Source: Dichetophora obliterata
Taxonomy: Eukaryota > Arthropoda > Insecta > Diptera > Sciomyzidae
DNA length: 64,000 nt
Reading direction: 5' to 3'
Assembly (NCBI GenBank): GCA_963920525.1
Contig: OY986439.1
Location: 32,681,819 to 32,745,818 of the forward strand
In this document: in pieces, positions 58,111 to 64,000 of the stretch
How the letters are laid out: each line of letters begins with the position of its first letter
Position numbering within the stretch: position 1 is the first letter of the stretch
Program-made: the position numbers and the translations under genes
The notes under the pieces: model-generated
Told to the model about the DNA's origin: nothing
The model's input: only the letters and a program-made list of their open reading frames with translations
The model's database searches: none

Positions 58111-58923
58111 GGCGCCTGTTACACGTTAAATTTTTATTGTGATACTTGGATCGCGATCCAAATTCATGGATTGATGGATCGCGGTTGAATGCTACACGTT
58201 CAATATTTATCGCGTCAGTATTCATACAATTTTTGCTAAGTGTGTTCAGGAAAACCTAACTGCACAAGTACTCAAATGCACAGGCAAGTGAATACCGCTA
58301 ATTTTTATTTCACCGCCTACTGCCGTATCGTGTATTGATGACATAAAATATGCTACACGTTCAATATTTCTGTGGTCACAAGGAATAACGACTAAACTCA
58401 AAGTATCGTAAAAAACGATACTTTAAATGCACGCACTACGACCCATTTTTTTGAAATATATGAACCGTTGCAAACCAAATATGTGCAGACATAAGTGATG
58501 ATCAATTCTGGGCAAAAAATGGATATCTGCATACTTCCAAAAATTGGCAATAAAGTAAATTTCATATCGCTTTTTTACGATATTTTGAGTTTAGTCATTA
58601 TTCCTTGTGACCACAGATTTATTGACGGTTTTGCGATCCGCGATCTAGATTTCAAAATATTTAAATATTTTGCGATCTGGATCACAATCCGTCAATATTG
58701 CATGCTACACGTTCAATAAATATCAATATACTAGGGCAGTTCACGACCTTGTTGCATCGTTGCAAATGCAAAATAAACAGCTTTTACAAAAACAAAAAGC
58801 ATTGAAAAGCTTTTGCAACATATGCTTTTTGTTTTTGTAAAAGCTGTTTATTTTGCATTTGCAACAAGGTCGTGAACTGCCCTACTGTATATTGATCAAT
58901 ATATATTGAGCGTGTAGCAGGCT
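58111..58923. mobile_element. Inverted-repeat element with further nested insertions
   Basis: GGCGCCTGTTACACGTT at the left and GCGTGTAGCAGGCTTA at the right are imperfect inverted termini. GCTACACGTTCAATA recurs internally at about 58191, 58352 and 58703, and GGATCGCGATCC/GCGATCCGCGATC words recur near 58149 and 58635. It holds a fragment of the AGGGGTATTCAC family (58234-58298) and the hairpin MITE at 58732-58884. Confidence 0.6.
58732..58884. mobile_element. Hairpin MITE, almost entirely stem
   Basis: TAGGGCAGTTCACGACCTTG pairs with CAAGGTCGTGAACTGCCCTA, and the stem continues through TGCAAATGCAAAATAAACAG and CTTTTACAAAAACAAAAAGCA to a ~20-bp loop near 58810. An extra 8 bp (TCGTTGCA) bulges the left arm. 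Arms look nearly identical, implying a young element. Confidence 0.8.
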
Positions 58924-59022
58924 TAGACTGCTGGGTTTTCTTGCAAAATATTGGGAATAATAGAAACAGCAAACAAAATTTTGCAAACATGAAAGTGATC
59001 TTTGCAATGAGTCTGCATTAAT

Positions 59023-59353
59023 ACAGTGTCTACATGTGAACTGTCAAATAGAATTTCATGATATCCAGATTTCATGCTAGAATATTTAGGTGGGCACTTC
59101 ATCTCATGAAATTTCATTTTTAAATTGCTTATAAAAGTTTATTAAATTCATAATTGCATCCATTCGTCATTACTGTTCATGTTTTTCACTTTTTTAATGC
59201 TATTGCAATATTTTTTGCTTGAAAGATTCTTAAAAGTGCACACACTTATATATTTACTGAAAAGTGACAGCTCATCTCATGAAATATATCTCAAGAAATA
59301 TTTCAAGAGATAAATGTCATGATATGAGCAATTTCATGAGCAGTGCTACACTT
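59023..59353. repeat. ATTTCATGA-rich insertion
   Basis: Contains repeated TCATGA/CATGAAAT words (59057, 59074, 59103, 59278, 59327) and weakly mirrored ends (CAGTGTCTACATG / CAGTGCTACACTTG). It sits between the previous insertion and the resumed pogo coding remnant. Its class is unknown. Confidence 0.4.
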
Positions 59354-59399
59354 GCGATATTACTCATTAAATTCAATATTTGGGATATATTTGGGACTT

Positions 59400-59935
59400 T
59401 TAGATCAAAAAAGCGAAAAATCCATGCCAGCACCATTTAAGGATGCTCTGTTTTGGCCTGAAGATAATATAGACAAAAAAACCAAAGGTAAACGGTCACT
59501 TAAACCAAGAAAGATTATCTTCGAATGCAACAAAATGAAAAAAGCTGAAGAGCAAAAAGCAAGGATCAACAAAAGAAAATGTTTGACTAAATCGGTTAGC
59601 ACGAAGAAGATGAAACCGATTAATTTATATGGTATAGATAATATATTGGCAAGTACTTCTAAGAGATCTCAGGAAGACAGTCTTATTAAAAAAATAGAAA
59701 AAAAAATTTTACTTTCCGCAATCGTAGGTACTGAGATTTTTCTATTGGAGATTTTTTTATAGTGTCATACGAAGAAGAATTATTTCCGGGAAATATAGTT
59801 GAGAAAATTGATGAAGGTTATAAAATTAAAACAATGGCAATGTGTGGATGCTACGGAAAGTGGCCAGAAAAAACGACATGTTGGCTTACCTGCATAGCGA
59901 TATTAAACAAAAAATTTCGCATAAAATGTTAATGA
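59400..59935 (+). pseudogene. pogo/Tigger transposase, C-terminal part
   Basis: MPAPFKDALFWPEDNIDKK near 59424 is the block that follows the DDE core in Tigger/Jerky-like proteins. A lysine-rich region follows, then after a frame change SYEEELFPGNIVEKIDEGYK near 59762 and an MAMCGCYGKWPEKTTCW-like end, the usual C-terminal tail. It continues the element begun at 55352 after ~2.2 kb of insertions. Confidence 0.65.
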
Positions 59936-60119
59936 ACAGCAGAGGACAGTATTAAGTATCGCGAATTTATTTCCAAAAAAAAATTTAACTTAAAATGTAT
60001 TGAAGTAAGTAATGAGAAATTATTTTCTTGTAAAAAAAAAATCAAATTAAAATACAATAAATTGATTGAATTTCTTATACGTAGACAAAAATGTAATATG
60101 GTTTTTTCACGCACTGAAT

Positions 60120-62090
60120 TAAAAATTTTTTGTTATATTGTTCTCCATTTTTAATAAATATTTTTTAGAAAAATGGCTTTTTTTATAAATATATGAATTT
60201 TAAAAAAAATATAAATTCATGATTTAAAAATGTTCATAACATCACTATTTATCGTTTTTAGCGTTCAAAGCCGGAATTATGTGCAAGGGTCGTAATTAAA
60301 TAGTAAGCAATGCATTTCAATATAATTTTATAGTATTTAGGTTTCAAAATAAGAAGGCTTTCATTAAAAAAGGCACCTTTACCAGAAAAGTTAATGCATT
60401 TCTTATTATTTACATTGAAAGTTTGATTTTGCTTAAGGTGTCGGAATTCGGTACATTTACGTTAATTTAATTACATATTATAATTATTTAATTATGTAAA
60501 TAATTGAATTGCAAAGGTTTCTCACACAAATTTGCAGCGTTCTTTCAGTGTTTCAGCGAATTTTAACACAACAGTCAGGTAACAACTGTTGACTCCGCTG
60601 AATGCTCACATTGATTTCCTTTTGTTCTCATTCGCAAAAGGATGACTTTGACAATTTGGATATGAATAAGAGAATGCAGTCCGAAATTCCTTCTCTAGTT
60701 CTGCCATGGTTCAAACCAAAATTTTATATTTGAAATATTTCAGATAAAATAAAATTCAAACATTTCTGATATATGAGCTGTTCAGAACACAAGTGTCGAA
60801 AGTCCATTTTTTAGATAAATTGAAGAGGAAAATGTTACCTATTTATGAGCTCGGTTTAGAAACTCCTAGCTTACGTAATCTCGGAATAAAATGCAATACT
60901 TTGTTATTGTTCTGACAAATTGCATCATTTTTTCAGAGCACAAATGGCGTAAGTCCACAATTTTACAGACAGCTAATTTCTAAAGGAAATTGTCAAAGTA
61001 TGTGGAAATTATGACATTTCTTATTAAAGCAATGATGAACATAGCTTATAATCAGATAATTTTTATAGACTACATATAGCTTTATTACCAAACTATATAT
61101 TTAGTAAAAGAAATAGGGCAAGAAAAAATAAAAATAAATAATTAATTTTATGGTTATTTATTAATTTATTTATTTATGAGACATTATTTAAAATTAAAAT
61201 CTTAAATTAAGTTATTGAGAGCAATGGCTGCAACGGCCTTCAGCTTCTTTTTTAAGTTAATCAATTAATCCAACAGATGGAGTAATTACAAAATTTATAT
61301 CATAAACTTAAACTAAGAATTGTATATTTTATAAAAAAAAATTAAACATATTAAATACTAAAAAAAAAACATTTTGCAATATTCTTGTTTTTAAATGCCA
61401 GATGTCAGATGTTTTGATACAAGTTCATTGGTTTCAAAAAGAAAAAAAATTGTAAAATTACATTTTCATCTTTTTTTTAATATTTTTTTATTTAAATTTA
61501 CGTCATATTATATTTTTTTACTCAGTGTCAGATGTTATGGTACAAGTTTATAGTTTTTAAAAATAAATTACATTTTCAATATATTGAGTAGTTGTTATTT
61601 AATGTTTTGTGGAATTCTATCGAATAGTTTTTAATATTATATTATTATATCGGGAGCGGGTCAGTTTTCTGCTTGTCAAAAGTCTGTATTGTCAGAATGC
61701 TGTAATTTTTACAGTATTTTTAAAATACTGTTTGTCTAAAAACCTGTATTTCAATATACTGTTTGTCTAAAAACCTGTATTTTAATATACTGTTTTTTAA
61801 AAATTTTGCTTTTGAAATAGTGATTTTTAAGATTAAATTATATGCCCTTGTACGGAAAGTTATTTACCTTATTTTTTTTTAGTTCATATTTTGCAGAATT
61901 TTAGCATACGGAATTTTTTAACACAGTTTTAAGTTAATGCAGAATTTTGTAAACAGAATTTCAAACATACAGACAACTGCACCGAACCCTATATTTTCTT
62001 TTTATTTAATCGTTATTCTGAACGGTTACATTCATCAGGAAATCATTAAAAAAATTAAAAACTTCATTGAATTATTTGGTAAATTCAGTT
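60120..62090. other. AT-rich intergenic DNA with minor repeats
   Basis: A 33-bp unit, TTTGTCTAAAAACCTGTATT plus T(C/T)AATATACTG, is present about twice at 61731-61797 with a partial third. A ~126-bp direct repeat (TGTCAGATGTT...GATACAAGTT) begins near 61401 and 61526. No gene was recognised. Confidence 0.5.
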
Positions 62091-62099
62091 TCATAACCC

Positions 62100-62152
62100 G
62101 AAAACACCCGCTATTCCGGGATTATGAAAACCTTCTGGAATCGGAGTCCCTA
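62100..62152 (-). repeat. Isolated family-A terminus
   Basis: On the minus strand this reads CTAGGGACTCCGATTCCAGA then AGGTTTTCATAATCCCGG, matching the left end of the family-A elements at 889 and 4410. The rest of the element was not found next to it. Confidence 0.55.
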
Positions 62153-62199
62153 GTATCAACCTCTTGAAATTTATTTCCCTTATAACGAACGAATGATGA

Positions 62200-62850
62200 C
62201 TCTTTATCATAGACTATAAAACGTTATCGTCAATATATTACAGATAACTTGTGAGCTCGTGTGTGAAGAGGCCCTCCTACCAGCGCAGCGCTACAGGAAG
62301 TTTTCGATGAACTATATTGTACTTGTGTGAATGATAAAACGAACTTACAAACGCGTAAATTTCAAGTTGCAAGAAATTATACACATTCATTTATAAAAAG
62401 CTAATATTTATAATTCTAATAATTTACACACACGTCCTTGAAATATGCATAAATGCAAACATTTGACTTGTAGTCACTAATAATATTTGCGCGATAAGTT
62501 ATATAAACAATGTAATATTTGTTGATAACAAATCAAATCAAATAGAAATTAAGCAGAATTAAAGTCAATGGCTATAGAAAGAGTTTTTGCAATGAAAAAA
62601 GACATATAACATAAAAAACAACACAAGTAACTATTTAAATAGCTGCCTATAGGTTTAAGTGTTGTGTTTTTGCGCCTTGTAGTGGGAAGCGGTTTTGTTT
62701 AATTTGCAAACTGATTAATGACATGGAATTTAATCAGTTATATTGAACAAAACCTGCTTAAAGTTGATTAAATGTTATTTTTGATAATTTAAAAAGGGCG
62801 TTTTGCATTGATCGAAGAGTTTTCTAGATTATATTAAAATAAATACGTAC
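62200..62850. other. Intergenic, nothing recognised
   Basis: AT-rich DNA with no reading frame or repeat that I could support. Confidence 0.45.
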
Positions 62851-62859
62851 ATATATTTT

Positions 62860-63708
62860 GATTTCCTTATACAATACCAAAAAATTACCAGAAAAAAAAG
62901 GGCTTAAGTTTTGTCATATGGACCATACGTACAGCATCGTGCTGTACAGCAAAACGTACAGTATTTTGAAAGTATCACAACTAAATAATAACAAATTTCC
63001 AAATCTCTTGTTTGGACTAGAGAAAAGTAGTATGCAGCCGTTTGAAGCGATGTGCACCCATCTTTACAGTTTTAAAAAACTCGTTGCCAATACTTCACAG
63101 TTGGCGTACGTGTCGCTGTTAAAAGGGGCCCTCAAACGATACTACATGCCGGATGTACATGTAGTTCGATAAAGTAACGGGACGCTTTTCGTTGCTCCCA
63201 TGATAGAATTACCAGGTACTATTAATCGCTACTTTTACTCGTTACTTTGGGCATATAGTGTCAAATTGGTCACAAATAAAAGTACTGCAAACACACCAAG
63301 AAGTAAAAGGGGATTTTTGCTGTTACTTTTTCCCAGATGTCTACGTATGAACATGAACAGGTGACGAAATTGACGAACTGCACGAGGACGCCTTAGTGTA
63401 CGTTGCAGGATACATTAAAAAAAGGCTACATTTTGAAAGTTTTTAAAGTAAAGACTGCTCCTTTACATGAAGGTGGATGAAGTCTCCCAGGGAGGGCTGA
63501 AAAAGCCATCAGCTGCATTTATGGAAAAAATAAAGAAGGCGATCTTTAATCAAGCCAATAGTAGGAACATTTTAGTGTACAGAAAAAAACTCGCTGAATT
63601 GTGTTCAGCAAATGAACTTCCCGAACCTATTAAAGAGCTCTTCGTAAAATGCAGAATGCATTTTCGGACTAAAAATTTAAATAAAAGATTAAAAAATCAA
63701 AAATTTTA
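62860..63708 (+). pseudogene. Transposase relic, P-element/THAP9-like C-terminal region
   Basis: The last part reads, in two frames, ELHEDALVYVAGYIKKRLHF (near 63375-63440) then SQGGLKKPSAAFMEKIKK (near 63485) and ending PEPIKELFVKCRMHFRTKNL with NKRL before the stop at 63708. The order xYVAGYI, GGLxxPSxxF and F(R/T)xxxLNK recalls C-terminal regions of P-element/THAP9-type transposases. The preceding 104-codon frame (62858-63172) is in a plausible position but is not diagnostic. Frame changes near 63440 and stops show decay. Assignment is by motif memory and moderate at best. Confidence 0.5.
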
Positions 63709-63773
63709 ACAAAAAAACTTGCAATTTTGTTTATAAAGAGATTGGTTTGGTTTATATATCAACAACTATATAT

Positions 63774-64000
63774 CAAGCCCTATCATGAATAATTTTTCAC
63801 TCAAAATCGGAAAAGGGAAATTTCATTTTTATGATAAAGCTCAAGACCATTTTGGAAATTTTTAATGCAAATTGATGCAACGGTTGATAAACCGCTGAGT
63901 AACGTATTTGCATTAAAATTTCCAAAATGTTCTTGAGCTTTGTCTTAAAAATGAAAACTCCCTTTTCCGATTCCGCGTGAAAAATTATTCATGATATGGC
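63774..64000. mobile_element. Family-B MITE, longer copy, cut by the window end
   Basis: It begins AAGCCCTATCATGAATAATT and runs to TTATTCATGATATGGC at the last base. The interior is palindromic (TTTTTAATGCAAATTGATGC centre). The right half closely matches 37560-37654. The right border lies at or beyond the window edge. Confidence 0.75.

Larger units (their letters stand above)
55352..60100 (+). mobile_element. Decayed pogo/Tigger-like transposon with nested insertions
   Basis: Transposase coding remnants run from about 55352 to 57010 and resume at about 59400-59935. They are separated by a hAT relic (57223-58110), an inverted-repeat element (58111-58923) and an ATTTCATGA-rich stretch (58925-59353). 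Termini of the pogo element itself were not identified. Confidence 0.7.

Overview
The window looks like nuclear DNA of a higher fly (Diptera, Brachycera; a tephritid-type fruit fly is my best guess). It is AT-rich, its genes have short introns with GT/AG borders, all five recognisable genes resemble fly proteins, and the space between them is packed with transposon remains. I see no bacterial operons, rRNA genes, functional tRNA genes or CRISPR arrays. All identifications come from reading the sequence; no database search was run.

Host genes, left to right: zucchini (minus strand, coding span 11252-31936, two coding introns); a p24/TMED cargo-receptor gene (minus, 38632-39291, intronless); an SDR39U1-type epimerase-family gene (minus, 44351-45541, five exons); MED10 of Mediator (plus, 49801-50262, two exons); and Gclc, the catalytic subunit of glutamate-cysteine ligase (minus, 51677-53956, six coding exons). 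All five reading frames join cleanly across introns and appear intact. Their functions are unrelated (piRNA processing, secretory traffic, a putative mitochondrial oxidoreductase, transcription, glutathione synthesis), so nothing suggests a gene cluster.

Region by region: 1-6700 is intergenic, with two copies of one repeat; the left copy carries an extra tRNA-derived SINE. 9107-10413 is a TTAA-flanked inverted-repeat element. 11645-31398 is a single 19.75-kb zucchini intron that stacks palindromic elements: a foldback-like element with a 9-bp target duplication, an apparently identical 2,149-bp tandem duplication, a dead Tc1 element with double terminal repeats nested in a palindromic host, and a 2.7-kb hAT-like palindrome with 8-bp target duplications whose arms are built from ~242-bp satellite units. 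32000-49700 holds genes separated by small hairpin elements (MITEs). 55350-60100 is a decayed pogo/Tigger-like element broken up by a MITE, a hAT relic and further hairpin elements. The right edge has a P-element/THAP-like transposase relic and a copy of a MITE also found near 37.5 kb.

The most notable point is that an intact piRNA-pathway nuclease gene, part of the transposon-silencing machinery, has its two catalytic-domain halves separated by about 20 kb of transposon-derived palindromes.
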